A stretch of DNA of 64,000 bases, from the NCBI RefSeq assembly GCF_000015165.1, contig NC_009485.1, positions 1,590,001 through 1,654,000 of the forward strand. Reading direction: 5' to 3'. The notes under the pieces are model-generated. The model was not told the DNA's origin. It was given only the letters and a program-made list of their open reading frames with translations, and made no database searches. A program made the position numbers and the translations under genes. The stretch comes from Bradyrhizobium sp. BTAi1 (GTDB lineage Bacteria; Pseudomonadota; Alphaproteobacteria; Rhizobiales; Xanthobacteraceae). Shown here one piece after another: positions 1 through 9,046 of the stretch. How positions within the stretch are numbered: the first letter of the stretch is position 1; the number at the start of each line of letters is the position of its first letter.

Positions 1-2
1 GC

Positions 3-2090
3 TATTTCCTCACGTTTCTCTATCTGCCGCCGCCAGAAGGAACGGCGAAAACGGAACGGCTGCTCTACGAAGGGAGCAACCGCACCGTCGATGCCGATGG
101 GCGCGAAATCCTCCGTGGGTTCGTGGATCGGACTAATCGTGTTCTGCAGCTGGTGGAAGGCTTCATGCCGGAGTGCGCCTGGCTTGATGACGAGGAGACG
201 CTCACCTACCTGCATTCGACGATCTCGACCAAGCGACATCGGGTCAGGGTGCCCGAGATCCCCATGTATCTCGACGCGCTGCTCGCCGATCAGCCGCTAA
301 CCGGTGGTCTTGAGCCGATGCTCGGGTCGGCGCATCTGCGCATCCTGACGGTGGTCGGGTTTCCGACGGCGACCACGCCCGGAATTCTCGACGACCTGAA
401 CCGGCTTCCGTTCACCTATCGCTGGTCGACCCGCGCGATCATGCTCGACAAGGCCGATGCAACAAAGCTCCTGACCAGGATCAGGCGGCAATGGTTCGCC
501 AAACGGAAGTCGGTGGCCGCGATCCTCAAGGAGATCATGACCAACGAGGCTTCTGCTCTTCTCGATACCGATGCCCACAACAAGGCAATGGATGCAGACG
601 CGGCGCTGCAGGAATTGGGCTCCGACCAGATTGGAGAAGCTTTCGTTACGGCGACGATCTCAGTCTGGGATGGCGAGCCCGCGAGCGCCGACGAGAAGCT
701 CCGCCTGGTCGAAAAGGTGATCCAGGGACGCGATTTCACCTGCATGATCGAGACGGTCAATGCTGTCGAGGCCTGGCTTGGCAGCGTCCCGGGCCATGTC
801 TACGCCAACGTCCGTCAGCCCCCGATCTCGACTTTGAACTTGGCGCACATGATCCCGCTGTCCGCGGTGTGGGCCGGCGAGCCCAGGGACCATCATTTTA
901 AGGCTCCGCCTTTATTCTTGGCCAAAACGGAAGGATCGACCCCGTTTCGATTTTCACTCCACGTTGGTGACGTCGGGCATACGCTGGTGGTCGGGCCGAC
1001 AGGAGCGGGTAAGTCGGTGCTGCTGGCGCTGATGGCGCTGCAGTTTCGGAGGTATCCGGAATCGCAGATTTTTGCGTTCGATTTTGGGGGATCCATCCGT
1101 GCTGCCGCGATCGCCATGGGCGGCGACTGGCATGACCTCGGTGGAGCTGTCACTGGGGAGACTTCTGAGTCCGTCTTTCTTCAGCCTCTTGCCGGTATCG
1201 ATGATATCGGCGAGCGCGCCTGGGCGACGGACTGGATCGGTTCAATCCTAAGCCGTGAACGCATTGAGGTCACCCCCGAAGCCAAGGAGCATATCTGGTC
1301 GGCTTTGAGCTCGTTAGCCTCCGCGCCGGTCGAAGAACGCACGCTTACTGGTTTCTCCGTTCTGCTGCAATCGAACGTTCTGAAGCGGTCCCTGCAGCCC
1401 TATTGCATCGGCGGCCCTTATGATCGTCTGCTCGATGCCGAAAATGAACGGTTGGGAGCGTCATCCGTCCAGGTCTTCGAGACGGATGGCTTGATTGGTA
1501 CCGCTGTTGCGCCCGCAGTTCTGGCTTATCTGTTTCACCGGATCGAGAGCCGCTTTGATGGTCGGCCGACCCTGCTCATCATCGACGAAGGGTGGCTCGC
1601 CCTCGACGACGCGGACTTTGCCGGACGGCTGCGCGAGTGGCTGAAGACGCTGCGCAAGAAGAATGCCTCGGTCATCTTCGCCACCCAATCGTTAGCGGAT
1701 ATCGACGGCTCAGCGATCGCGCCGGCTATTATCGAGAGCTGTCCGACACGGATCTTGCTCCCGAACGACCGCGCCATCGAGCCACAGATCATGGCGATCT
1801 ATCGGCGCTTTGGGCTGAACGACCGGCAGATCGAGATCCTGGCTCGCGCCATACCCAAGCGCGACTACTACTGCCAGTCGCGTCGCGGCAATCGTCTGTT
1901 CGAACTTGGTCTAGGCGAGGTTGCGCTTGCCTTCACCGCGGCTTCTTCAAAGGCCGATCAGGCGCTGATCGAACAAGTCCTTGCCGAACACGGCCGCGAT
2001 GGTTTTGCGTCCGGATGGTTGAAGGCACGCGATATTGCCTGGGCGACCGACCTCATCCCTCATCTTGCTCAATTGGAGGCGTCCAAATGA
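3..2090 (+). CDS. trbE: TrbE, conjugative transfer ATPase (VirB4 class), 5' end missing
   Basis: The frame is open from the left window edge, so the N-terminus is cut off; an ATG at 123 is internal. TrbE is the VirB4-class ATPase that powers assembly of the mating-pair (type IV secretion) channel at the inner membrane. The Walker A motif GPTGAGKS is at nt 993-1016 (residue about 331 of the visible part). Walker B (LLIIDE) is near nt 1570-1590, followed by a motif ending in ATQS. About 695 residues are visible, against roughly 800-820 usual for the family, so perhaps 110-130 residues lie off the edge. The stop overlaps the next start (ATGA), showing translational coupling to trbJ. Confidence 0.93.
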   Translation, partial: YFLTFLYLPPPEGTAKTERLLYEGSNRTVDADGREILRGFVDRTNRVLQLVEGFMPECAWLDDEETLTYLHSTISTKRHRVRVPEIPMYLDALLADQPLTGGLEPMLGSAHLRILTVVGFPTATTPGILDDLNRLPFTYRWSTRAIMLDKADATKLLTRIRRQWFAKRKSVAAILKEIMTNEASALLDTDAHNKAMDADAALQELGSDQIGEAFVTATISVWDGEPASADEKLRLVEKVIQGRDFTCMIETVNAVEAWLGSVPGHVYANVRQPPISTLNLAHMIPLSAVWAGEPRDHHFKAPPLFLAKTEGSTPFRFSLHVGDVGHTLVVGPTGAGKSVLLALMALQFRRYPESQIFAFDFGGSIRAAAIAMGGDWHDLGGAVTGETSESVFLQPLAGIDDIGERAWATDWIGSILSRERIEVTPEAKEHIWSALSSLASAPVEERTLTGFSVLLQSNVLKRSLQPYCIGGPYDRLLDAENERLGASSVQVFETDGLIGTAVAPAVLAYLFHRIESRFDGRPTLLIIDEGWLALDDADFAGRLREWLKTLRKKNASVIFATQSLADIDGSAIAPAIIESCPTRILLPNDRAIEPQIMAIYRRFGLNDRQIEILARAIPKRDYYCQSRRGNRLFELGLGEVALAFTAASSKADQALIEQVLAEHGRDGFASGWLKARDIAWATDLIPHLAQLEASK

Positions 2091-2821
2091 AGCGCCTGTG
2101 TCGTCTTGCCGCCGTCGGCGTCATTGCGGTCACCCTAATCGTTGGCTGCAGGCCTTGTTCGGCGCAGTTGGTTGTGTTCGACCCCAACAATTATGCGCAG
2201 AACGTGCTGACTGCAGCTCGTACCCTGCAACAGGTCAACAACCAGATCGTGTCGCTGCAAAATCAGGCGCAGATGCTGATCAACCAGGCGAAGAATTTGG
2301 CCACGCTGCCGTTTTCGTCGTTGTTGCAGCTGGAGCAATCGATCCTGCGAACCCAGCAGCTTCTCGCCCAAGCTCAGCGCATCGCCTATGACATCCAGCA
2401 GATCGATCGTGCTTTCTCTACGACCTATGCGTCCGCATCATCGAGCGTTTCGGACCAGGCGTTGATAGCGAACGCGCAAAGCCGTTGGCAGAATGCAATG
2501 GCGGGCTTGCAGGATGCTTTGCGGACACAAGCCACGGTCGTCGGCAACCTCGACACCAACCGCACCGAGATGTCCGCTCTTGTCACCTCGAGCCAGGGGG
2601 CGACCGGCGCGCTGCAAGCGGCCCAGGCCGGCAATCAGCTTTTGGCGCTGCAGGCCCAGCAGCTTGCCGATCTCACGGCGGTCATCGCGGCTCATTCGCG
2701 CGCACAAAACCTGGAGTCCGCGCAGCATGCGGCCGCCCAGGACCAGGGCAGGGAGCAACTGCGGCGTTTCCTGACCCATGGCGCCGGCTATCAACCCACA
2801 ACCGTGCAGATGTTTCACTGA
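2087..2821 (+). CDS. trbJ: TrbJ, P-type conjugative transfer protein (VirB5-like)
   Basis: A 244-residue periplasmic protein. An N-terminal hydrophobic segment ends in CSA-QL, a likely signal peptidase site near residue 26. The mature part is Gln/Ala-rich and probably coiled coil, as expected for TrbJ, which resembles the minor pilus component VirB5. The start is fixed by the ATGA overlap with trbE and by the SD-like AATTGGAGG just upstream. The stop overlaps the next start (TGATG). Position and order between trbE and trbL match the standard trb operon. Confidence 0.9.
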   Translation: MKRLCRLAAVGVIAVTLIVGCRPCSAQLVVFDPNNYAQNVLTAARTLQQVNNQIVSLQNQAQMLINQAKNLATLPFSSLLQLEQSILRTQQLLAQAQRIAYDIQQIDRAFSTTYASASSSVSDQALIANAQSRWQNAMAGLQDALRTQATVVGNLDTNRTEMSALVTSSQGATGALQAAQAGNQLLALQAQQLADLTAVIAAHSRAQNLESAQHAAAQDQGREQLRRFLTHGAGYQPTTVQMFH

Positions 2822-3195
2822 TGAAAACGAAAATGGTCCAACGAACTCCAACCTTCTCAGCCGTCGTGCTGGTTCTCCTTGTCGTCGCTGCCTGCGCGAT
2901 TCGGCTACACGGCGGCGGGGAGCAGACGAACAAACCCGTGTCCGCCGACCTGACATTCGTTCCATTGCTGCCGAAGCTCACGGAATGCCGCTCTGTAACC
3001 AACGAGGAGAATGACGCTCTGCCCGAGTGTCTGAAAGCCTCGAATGAGAACCATCGCCAGTTTCACGGGCAGAAAGCTCCAGCAACGTCCGATACCAGGG
3101 CGGCCCAAGCGGGCTCCTCGTTGTTCGTTGCCCCGAAGGACGAGAGCCGTCTGCCATCTGATTCCCCTCCGATCCAGCCGACCGACAAGGAGTGA
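2821..3195 (+). CDS. trbK: TrbK-like small lipoprotein (putative entry exclusion)
   Basis: A 124-residue protein with a short basic N-terminus, a hydrophobic stretch and a lipobox-like VAAC at about residues 23-26, so it is probably a lipoprotein. TrbK in related operons gives entry exclusion against conjugation from like donors. Rhizobial elements carry a divergent form at this exact place between trbJ and trbL. The C-terminal half is polar and low in complexity. The start overlaps the trbJ stop, and trbL begins 3 nt after the stop. The family call rests mainly on position, size and the lipoprotein signal. Confidence 0.72.
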   Translation: MKTKMVQRTPTFSAVVLVLLVVAACAIRLHGGGEQTNKPVSADLTFVPLLPKLTECRSVTNEENDALPECLKASNENHRQFHGQKAPATSDTRAAQAGSSLFVAPKDESRLPSDSPPIQPTDKE

Positions 3196-3198
3196 ACG

Positions 3199-4404
3199 AT
3201 GGGTGGCACGGGAATCATTGATCAGTTTCTGGAGACGTTCACCCGGTACATCGATTCCGGGTTTGGCCTGCTCGGGGGCGAAGTCGGATATCTTGCCACG
3301 ACGCTCGCGGCAATCGACGTCACGCTTGCCGGCCTATTCTGGGCATGGGGGGCGGATGAGGACATTCTGGCCCGGGTCGTCAAGAAGACCTTGTTTGTCG
3401 GCGTCTTCGCGTTCCTGATCGGCAATTGGAGCAGCCTCGCACGCATCGTCTTCGAGAGCTTTGCCGGCTTGGGGCTGAAAGCTTCCGGCACTGGCCTTTC
3501 CACGGCCGACTTCTTGCGGCCAGGAAAGATTGCTCAGGTTGGGCTCGATGCCGGACGACCGATTCTCGATTCGATCTCAGGGCTGATGGGCTATGTCAGC
3601 TTCTTCGAGAACTTCGTCCAGATCTCGGTGCTGTTGTTTGCCTGGATCGTGGTGCTGCTGGCGTTCTTTATTCTGGCCATCCAGCTCTTCATCACCCTCA
3701 TCGAGTTCAAGCTGACGACGCTCGCGGGCTTCGTGCTGATCCCATTCGGTCTGTTCGGCAAGACCGACTTTGCCGCCGAGCGCGTGCTGGGCAACGTGAT
3801 TTCGTCGGGCGTCAAGGTTCTGGTGCTGGCCGTCATCGTCGGTATCGGGTCGACGCTGTTTACCCAGTTCACGGCCGGTTTTGGTGGCAATCAGCCGACC
3901 ATCGATAACGCCATGGCGCTCGTGCTCGGAGCCCTTGCCCTTCTGGGCCTTGGCATCTTTGGACCGGGAATTGCCAACGGCATCGTGTCGGGCGGACCAC
4001 AGCTCGGTGCCGGCGCCGCAGTCGGCACCGGCTTGGCCGCAGGCGGTGCCGTCGTTGCGGGCGCGGGTCTTGCCACCGGTGGTGTCGGAATGGCCGGCGG
4101 CGCGCTGCTGGGCGGAGCCCGTGGGGTCGCCTCGGTTGCGAGCGGGGCAACCAGTGCCTACCGAGCCGGAGGACTGTCGGGTGTCGCGAGCGCAGGCGGC
4201 TCGGCGATTGTCAGCCCGCTGCGCCGTATGGCTGCGAGCTTCGCAAGCAGCTCGTCAACGAGTGATGCAGCACCGGCCTGGGCGCGCCGGATGAAACGTG
4301 CGCAGACGGTCAATCAAGGGGCATCCGCTGCCACTCATGCTGTCCGCAGTGGTGATAGCGCAGGTAGCGGGGCTTCCGTTGATCTGTCCGAGGGAGGACA
4401 CTGA
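3199..4404 (+). CDS. trbL: TrbL, polytopic membrane subunit of the conjugation channel (VirB6-like)
   Basis: A 401-residue protein whose N-terminal 280 residues hold several hydrophobic segments (for example around residues 60-80, 145-170, 170-190, 200-225 and 240-260). A Gly/Ala-rich, then Ser-rich C-terminal tail follows, the usual TrbL layout. The opening residues FLETFTRYIDSGFGLL are typical of rhizobial TrbL. It is expected to form the inner-membrane part of the DNA and pilin path. The stop shares a base with the trbF start (TGATG), consistent with one operon. Confidence 0.92.
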   Translation: MGGTGIIDQFLETFTRYIDSGFGLLGGEVGYLATTLAAIDVTLAGLFWAWGADEDILARVVKKTLFVGVFAFLIGNWSSLARIVFESFAGLGLKASGTGLSTADFLRPGKIAQVGLDAGRPILDSISGLMGYVSFFENFVQISVLLFAWIVVLLAFFILAIQLFITLIEFKLTTLAGFVLIPFGLFGKTDFAAERVLGNVISSGVKVLVLAVIVGIGSTLFTQFTAGFGGNQPTIDNAMALVLGALALLGLGIFGPGIANGIVSGGPQLGAGAAVGTGLAAGGAVVAGAGLATGGVGMAGGALLGGARGVASVASGATSAYRAGGLSGVASAGGSAIVSPLRRMAASFASSSSTSDAAPAWARRMKRAQTVNQGASAATHAVRSGDSAGSGASVDLSEGGH

Positions 4405-5087
4405 TGTTCAAGCGGCCATCCGTGCACTACGGCAGCACGCCGCAGCCCGTAACGCCCTATCAGAAGGCAGCACAAGTCTGGGATGAGCGGATTGGTTCGG
4501 CCCGGGTCCAAGCCAGGAACTGGCGGTTGATGGCATTTGGATGCCTGTTGCTGTCCGGCGGGCTCGCCGCGGCTCTCGTCTGGGAATCCACCCAAGGCAC
4601 GATCACTCCGTGGGTCGTGCAGGTTGATCATCTCGGCCAGGCCCAGGCGGTTGCGCCGGCAAGTTCCTCCTATCAGCCGACTGATCCGCAAATTGCGTTT
4701 CATCTCGCGCGGTTTATCGAGGATGTACGGGGCTTGCCGACCGACGCCATCGTGCTGCGGCAGGACTGGCTCAGAGCCTACGATTTCACGACCGATCGTG
4801 GCGCCGCCGCGTTGAACGATTACGCCCGAACGAACGATCCCTTTGTCAAGCTCGGCAACACCCAGGTCGCGGTCGAGATTTCCAGCGTCATCCGCGCCTC
4901 ACCGCAAAGCTTTCGAGTGGCATGGACCGAGCGCCGTTACGACAGCGGCCAGCTCGCTGCGACCGAGCGCTGGACCGCGATCCTTTCCGTGATCATCGAA
5001 ACCCCGCGCGACACCGATCGCCTGCGCAAGAATCCGCTTGGCGTTTATGTCAATTCCATCAACTGGTCGAAGGAGCTTGGCCAGTGA
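4404..5087 (+). CDS. trbF: TrbF, conjugative transfer protein (VirB8-like)
   Basis: A 227-residue bitopic protein: a cytoplasmic N-terminus of about 36 residues, one transmembrane segment near residues 38-58, then a periplasmic VirB8-type domain. The conserved opening includes the stretch PYQKAAQVWDERIGSA. VirB8-like proteins bridge the inner-membrane complex and the core channel. The ATG shares its first base with the last base of the trbL stop, and the stop overlaps the GTG of trbG (GTGA). Confidence 0.92.
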   Translation: MFKRPSVHYGSTPQPVTPYQKAAQVWDERIGSARVQARNWRLMAFGCLLLSGGLAAALVWESTQGTITPWVVQVDHLGQAQAVAPASSSYQPTDPQIAFHLARFIEDVRGLPTDAIVLRQDWLRAYDFTTDRGAAALNDYARTNDPFVKLGNTQVAVEISSVIRASPQSFRVAWTERRYDSGQLAATERWTAILSVIIETPRDTDRLRKNPLGVYVNSINWSKELGQ

Positions 5088-6067
5088 GAAAGCCTGCACC
5101 GTTGTCGGTTGGTCTGAAGCGCAATAGCGGCCCCGTTGGTCTCGTCGTTCTCGTAACGGCCGCGCTCTCCGGCTGCACAACGTTCAAGCCCCCGCAGGTC
5201 AGCTATGATAACGACCTACAATCGTCCCCCGATCTCCCAATGGCGGCGGACGAACGCGCGCGCCCGCTGCACGTCCCGCCGCCCTGGACACCAACCCGCG
5301 GCGGTAAGAAGGGCGATGAGGAGGCCAACGAGCCGGCGGACCGGATCGCGACGGCCAATGATGCCGCGCGGGTCGAGCCGCGGCGGGCAGGGTACTTCAA
5401 CGCCGTCCAGGTGTTTCCTTACAGCCCCGGCGCGCTCTATCAGATCTATGCCTCGCCCGGCCAGATTACCGATATCGCGCTCGAGCCGGGCGAGCAGCTG
5501 ACCGGTTCGGGACCACTTGCCGCCGGCGACACCGTACGCTGGATCGTCGGCGATACCGAAAGCGGCAACGGAGATACCAGGCGCGTCCACATCATGGTCA
5601 AGCCGACGCGGACCGCTATCGAGACAAATCTCGTCGTCAACACCGACCGGCGGACTTACCTCATCGAGCTGCGCTCCCGCGAAAGGCCATACATGCCGTC
5701 GGTCGCCTGGTTTTACCCCGAAGACCGAAGGGACCGCTCCAAGGCTTTGCCCCCAACTCCGCTCATCCCGGCGATAGACCAGCGCCGCTACCGCTACGTC
5801 GTTGAGGGCGACAACCCGCCCTGGCGGCCAGTCAATGCGTATGATGACGGCCGAAAGGTCTATATCGAATTCTCGCCCGGGATCGCACAGGGCGAAATGC
5901 CGCCGCTGTTCGTCGTCGGCCAGGACGGCAAACCGGAGCTCGTCAACTATCGCGTCTACAAAAATATCCTGATTGCCGACCGTCTGTTTGCCGCGGCCGA
6001 ACTGCGCCTTGGCGGAGAGAAGCAACAGATAGTGCGGATTGCGAGGAACGACGGAGGCCGATCGTGA
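5084..6067 (+). CDS. trbG: TrbG, outer-membrane-associated channel protein (VirB9-like)
   Basis: With the GTG start at 5084, coupled to trbF through GTGA, the product has 327 residues. A lipobox-like LSGC is at about residues 29-32, followed by a Pro-rich linker and a beta-rich VirB9/CagX-type domain. TrbG pairs with TrbI in the core complex that spans the periplasm. An open frame extends upstream to 4922 within trbF, but the coupled GTG gives the expected length. The stop overlaps the GTG of trbI. Confidence 0.91.
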   Translation: MRKPAPLSVGLKRNSGPVGLVVLVTAALSGCTTFKPPQVSYDNDLQSSPDLPMAADERARPLHVPPPWTPTRGGKKGDEEANEPADRIATANDAARVEPRRAGYFNAVQVFPYSPGALYQIYASPGQITDIALEPGEQLTGSGPLAAGDTVRWIVGDTESGNGDTRRVHIMVKPTRTAIETNLVVNTDRRTYLIELRSRERPYMPSVAWFYPEDRRDRSKALPPTPLIPAIDQRRYRYVVEGDNPPWRPVNAYDDGRKVYIEFSPGIAQGEMPPLFVVGQDGKPELVNYRVYKNILIADRLFAAAELRLGGEKQQIVRIARNDGGRS

Positions 6068-7242
6068 CGGACAATGGTTCAAGCGAGCGCGTCAGTCCTT
6101 CAACTGGACCAAGATCGGCGTCGACTGATCATACGCAGGCCGTACGATTGGCTACAGAGCGTCCCAAGATCACGCGGCTCTCCCGCAAAATTCTTGCAGG
6201 CGGCAGCACGCTGGCTTTGCTGCTCGTCGCCGGCGCGGTGCTATGGGCCTTGGGCAACCCGCCGCACAATCCCGCACTGGGCGAACTCTACAGCACAGAC
6301 CATCACAACGTGGCAGACGGTCTGACGAAGTTACCGCAAGACTATGGCGGCGTTTCACACGAGACCACCCGATCTGGACCGCCGAAGCTGGGTGACCCGG
6401 CGCCCGCCAGCGCAACGGCGGCATCAGCAATCGGCCTTGACGCTGAACAACAACGTGCCAACCAGGAAACCGAGGCAGCTCGGACCAGCAAAGTCTTTGC
6501 ATCGACAACCGCGCCGCCGACGTCGCCGCATGCTGCATCTCAGGAGACGGCCACCAACGCCACGGCATCATCCTCGGACGAAACCTTCACGCAGAATGGG
6601 CAGGATCGCAAGCAACTGTTCGTCAATGCTCCCATCGATCGGCGGACCACGGCGCCCGACAGGCTTCTGCGTCCTGCATCTCCATACGTCGTTCAAGCGG
6701 GGACCATCATTCCGGCAGCGCTCATGACCGGGATTCGCTCTGATCTCCCCGGCCAAATCACCGCACAAGTGACAGAGGCGGTCTATGATACTCCTTCTGG
6801 CCGTGCAAAACTTATCCCGCAAGGCGCAAGACTCATAGGAATCTATGATAGCCAGGTCGCATTTGGCCAGTCTCGGGTGCTGTTGGTGTGGACGCGTCTG
6901 ATCATGCCGGATGGTCGATCGATCGTGCTGGAACGGCAACAGGGAACGGATGCGGGCGGGTATTCCGGTCTCGAGGACGACGTCGACAATCACTGGGCTG
7001 AGCTGTTCAAGGCGGCGCTGCTGTCAACCACCCTTGGCGTGGGAGCGGAGCTTGGCTCTGGTGCGGATAGCGGCAGCAACACCGATATTGTTCACGCGCT
7101 CCGCCTGACCGGGGCGAATTCCTTGAACCAGACTGGACAACAAGTCGTTCGAAGGAACCTCAATATTCAGCCAACCCTGACAATTCGGCCTGGCTTCCCG
7201 ATACGAGTGATCGTCAATCGTGACCTGGTGATTGAACCATGA
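6064..7242 (+). CDS. trbI: TrbI, core channel protein (VirB10-like)
   Basis: A 392-residue protein starting at a GTG that overlaps the trbG stop. A cytoplasmic N-terminus is followed by one transmembrane segment near residues 44-66 (ending LWALGNPP), a Pro/Thr-rich periplasmic linker, and a C-terminal VirB10/TrbI domain from about residue 200. The end (IRPGFPIRVIVNRDLV) is the usual TrbI terminus. VirB10-like proteins span both membranes and gate the channel. The stop overlaps the start of the DUF2274 gene. Confidence 0.93.
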   Translation: MTDNGSSERVSPSTGPRSASTDHTQAVRLATERPKITRLSRKILAGGSTLALLLVAGAVLWALGNPPHNPALGELYSTDHHNVADGLTKLPQDYGGVSHETTRSGPPKLGDPAPASATAASAIGLDAEQQRANQETEAARTSKVFASTTAPPTSPHAASQETATNATASSSDETFTQNGQDRKQLFVNAPIDRRTTAPDRLLRPASPYVVQAGTIIPAALMTGIRSDLPGQITAQVTEAVYDTPSGRAKLIPQGARLIGIYDSQVAFGQSRVLLVWTRLIMPDGRSIVLERQQGTDAGGYSGLEDDVDNHWAELFKAALLSTTLGVGAELGSGADSGSNTDIVHALRLTGANSLNQTGQQVVRRNLNIQPTLTIRPGFPIRVIVNRDLVIEP

Positions 7243-7496
7243 AGCGAATGATACAACCGACTAAGCTCAAGATCGCGGCCATTGAAGATGATATGCCAGT
7301 TAGTCTGACCGTGCGGATGCCGCCCAGCACTCATCGCGATCTGGTCGCCTATGCCGAAATTCTAAAGCTCGAAAGTGGAAAAGCGGTCGATCCGACATCA
7401 CTGATAGTGCCCATGCTGACGCGCTTCATGGCCACTGATCGAGCGTTTGCCCGAGCCAGAAGAAAGCAACTTCAGACGGGGAAAGATGCCGGATAG
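7239..7496 (+). CDS. DUF2274 protein of trb operons
   Basis: An 85-residue soluble protein with the family pattern LKI...LTVRMPPSTHRDLVAYAE, then an RFMATDRAF block. DUF2274 genes regularly follow trbI in alphaproteobacterial conjugative elements; the function is unknown. The sequence resembles a short ribbon-helix-helix-type DNA-binding protein, which would fit a regulatory role, but this is inference. The ATGA overlap with trbI makes it the last gene of the operon. Its 3' end overlaps the convergent LysR gene by 25 nt. Confidence 0.85.
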   Translation: MKRMIQPTKLKIAAIEDDMPVSLTVRMPPSTHRDLVAYAEILKLESGKAVDPTSLIVPMLTRFMATDRAFARARRKQLQTGKDAG

Positions 7497-8422
7497 CGTT
7501 CATTCAATAACTTGATGAAATCCCTTAGCGGCGGACTTTCGTTATCCTCCCTCCATGCTGCGGCGAACTCGAGGCGGCTTGGTCCGGTTCCGTCCCGGAC
7601 TTCTCGATACGTCAACCCGGGGAAATTGGCGCCGATGTCTGACTCGAGCACAAGACTTAAGCCTAGCCCCATGGCGACCAGGCTCTTGAGGACCCCACGG
7701 CTAACGTCGTGCCGTTCGATCCGCAGGCGATCGCTTGTTGACGTAAGCTTTGTGGTCAACAGTCCTTCCAGCTCGCGGCCCGGATCATACTGACTTAGCA
7801 AGATGGTCTGGTCTTGCAGATCCGTCCAGTAGACGACATCCTGCGCAGCAAGGGCATGGCTCTCCGGCAGAACGACCAGGATGCGCTCACTCCAAAGTCG
7901 CATTACCTTGCTGTAAAAGGAAGGTGCGTCACCTGTTACAATGTGAATGTCGATGGCTCCGTTGCGAAGCGCGGTCACAAGCCGCGCTCTCGATCGCTCG
8001 ATAGTCCCAAGCTGCACATGCGGAAATCTCGTTCGAAATTCGAGCAACGTCGCACGAAGGTTGCCGGTCGTCAGTGACGTGCAGAATCCGACGGTGAGTC
8101 GCCCCGATTCGCCCCGTCCATTTGCTTGGGACACCGCTATGATCATATCCATCTGATCAAGTACGGATCGCGCCATGCGGAGAAATTGACGTCCCGCGTC
8201 GGTTGCCTGAACGCCGCCGCTCGTTCGTGCAAACACCGCTACCCCAAGCGTGTCTTCGAGTTGACGAATGGAGCGGCTGATAGTGGATTGCTTTATCAGC
8301 AATGCTTCGGCGGCTTGTCGGATGCTGCCGTAATCCGCTGCTATCACCGCATATCTGAGCTGCCGAAGGTCAAGACCCGAAATTGCGCTGCCGCCGTGCG
8401 GCCTATTATTGGAATAGGGCAT
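7472..8422 (-). CDS. LysR-family transcriptional regulator
   Basis: A 316-residue protein from the ATG at 8422; a GTG at 8452 would add ten residues. The N-terminal winged helix-turn-helix covers roughly residues 17-75, from LDLRQLRYAV through the helix with KQSTISRSIRQLEDTLG to AVFART. A periplasmic-binding-protein-like effector domain fills the rest. It is convergent with the trb operon, a position often occupied by a LysR gene in rhizobial conjugative elements, so control of transfer is plausible but unproven. The effector is unknown. Confidence 0.85.
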   Translation of the reverse strand: MPYSNNRPHGGSAISGLDLRQLRYAVIAADYGSIRQAAEALLIKQSTISRSIRQLEDTLGVAVFARTSGGVQATDAGRQFLRMARSVLDQMDMIIAVSQANGRGESGRLTVGFCTSLTTGNLRATLLEFRTRFPHVQLGTIERSRARLVTALRNGAIDIHIVTGDAPSFYSKVMRLWSERILVVLPESHALAAQDVVYWTDLQDQTILLSQYDPGRELEGLLTTKLTSTSDRLRIERHDVSRGVLKSLVAMGLGLSLVLESDIGANFPGLTYREVRDGTGPSRLEFAAAWREDNESPPLRDFIKLLNERYPASFPV

Positions 8423-8452
8423 AAAAATACGTCGGTGCTGTAGCGAAACCAC

Positions 8453-9046
8453 AACAATTGCACCACGAGTCCTAGCGATTGCGGCGCTGAGCGCTGTGAC
8501 CGCGAGTAGGAGAACTGAAACTCCGGCATGGCCTCTAAGGCTCTTAATGGTAATTAGATACCAAAAACTTAATTGTAAGTAAATTTCAGTGCTCGCGGAC
8601 TGCTTTCAAGTTGCCCGGTCATCTAGCAGAGGCGTCGCTGCGAGATCGCAAAATGCGACCTTCGCGGATCGCCAGGTCGCTCGGGACGGTTCGTTTCAGC
8701 GCTACGCTTGTTGTGCGATAGGCCATGGGAGGAGTAACCGAGGGGTCTACTGGATAGGTGATGAAGGAGCGGGATCGTCGAGCATTGAATAGCTCAGCTT
8801 ATTTCATCAGACGATCGAACGGAGCCGGGCGTGTCCGGAAATGACTTCATATTGTGCAGTCGATAGACGTTCGTCAGCAGTATGTTTGGGTACCTGTCTG
8901 TTCGCCAAGTCAAATGTATATCGGACGCATTGACCAACGATTTGCGTTGGCGCAACGCGAACACATAGGCAAAAATTGAATCAACCTGGCAACTCGACGC
9001 CTTCGCCTAAAACGCAGTTTCGAGTTTGTAGCCCGGCTCGGGGTGA
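8453..9046. other. Intergenic stretch between LysR gene and HD-GYP pseudogene
   Basis: About 590 bases without a supportable gene. The part next to the LysR gene (about 8540-8590) is AT-rich and could hold its promoter. A short dyad TTGCG-TTGG-CGCAA lies at 8942-8955. This region marks the change from conjugation genes to the pilus region and could contain an element border, but no tRNA or clear direct repeat was seen. Confidence 0.4.
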
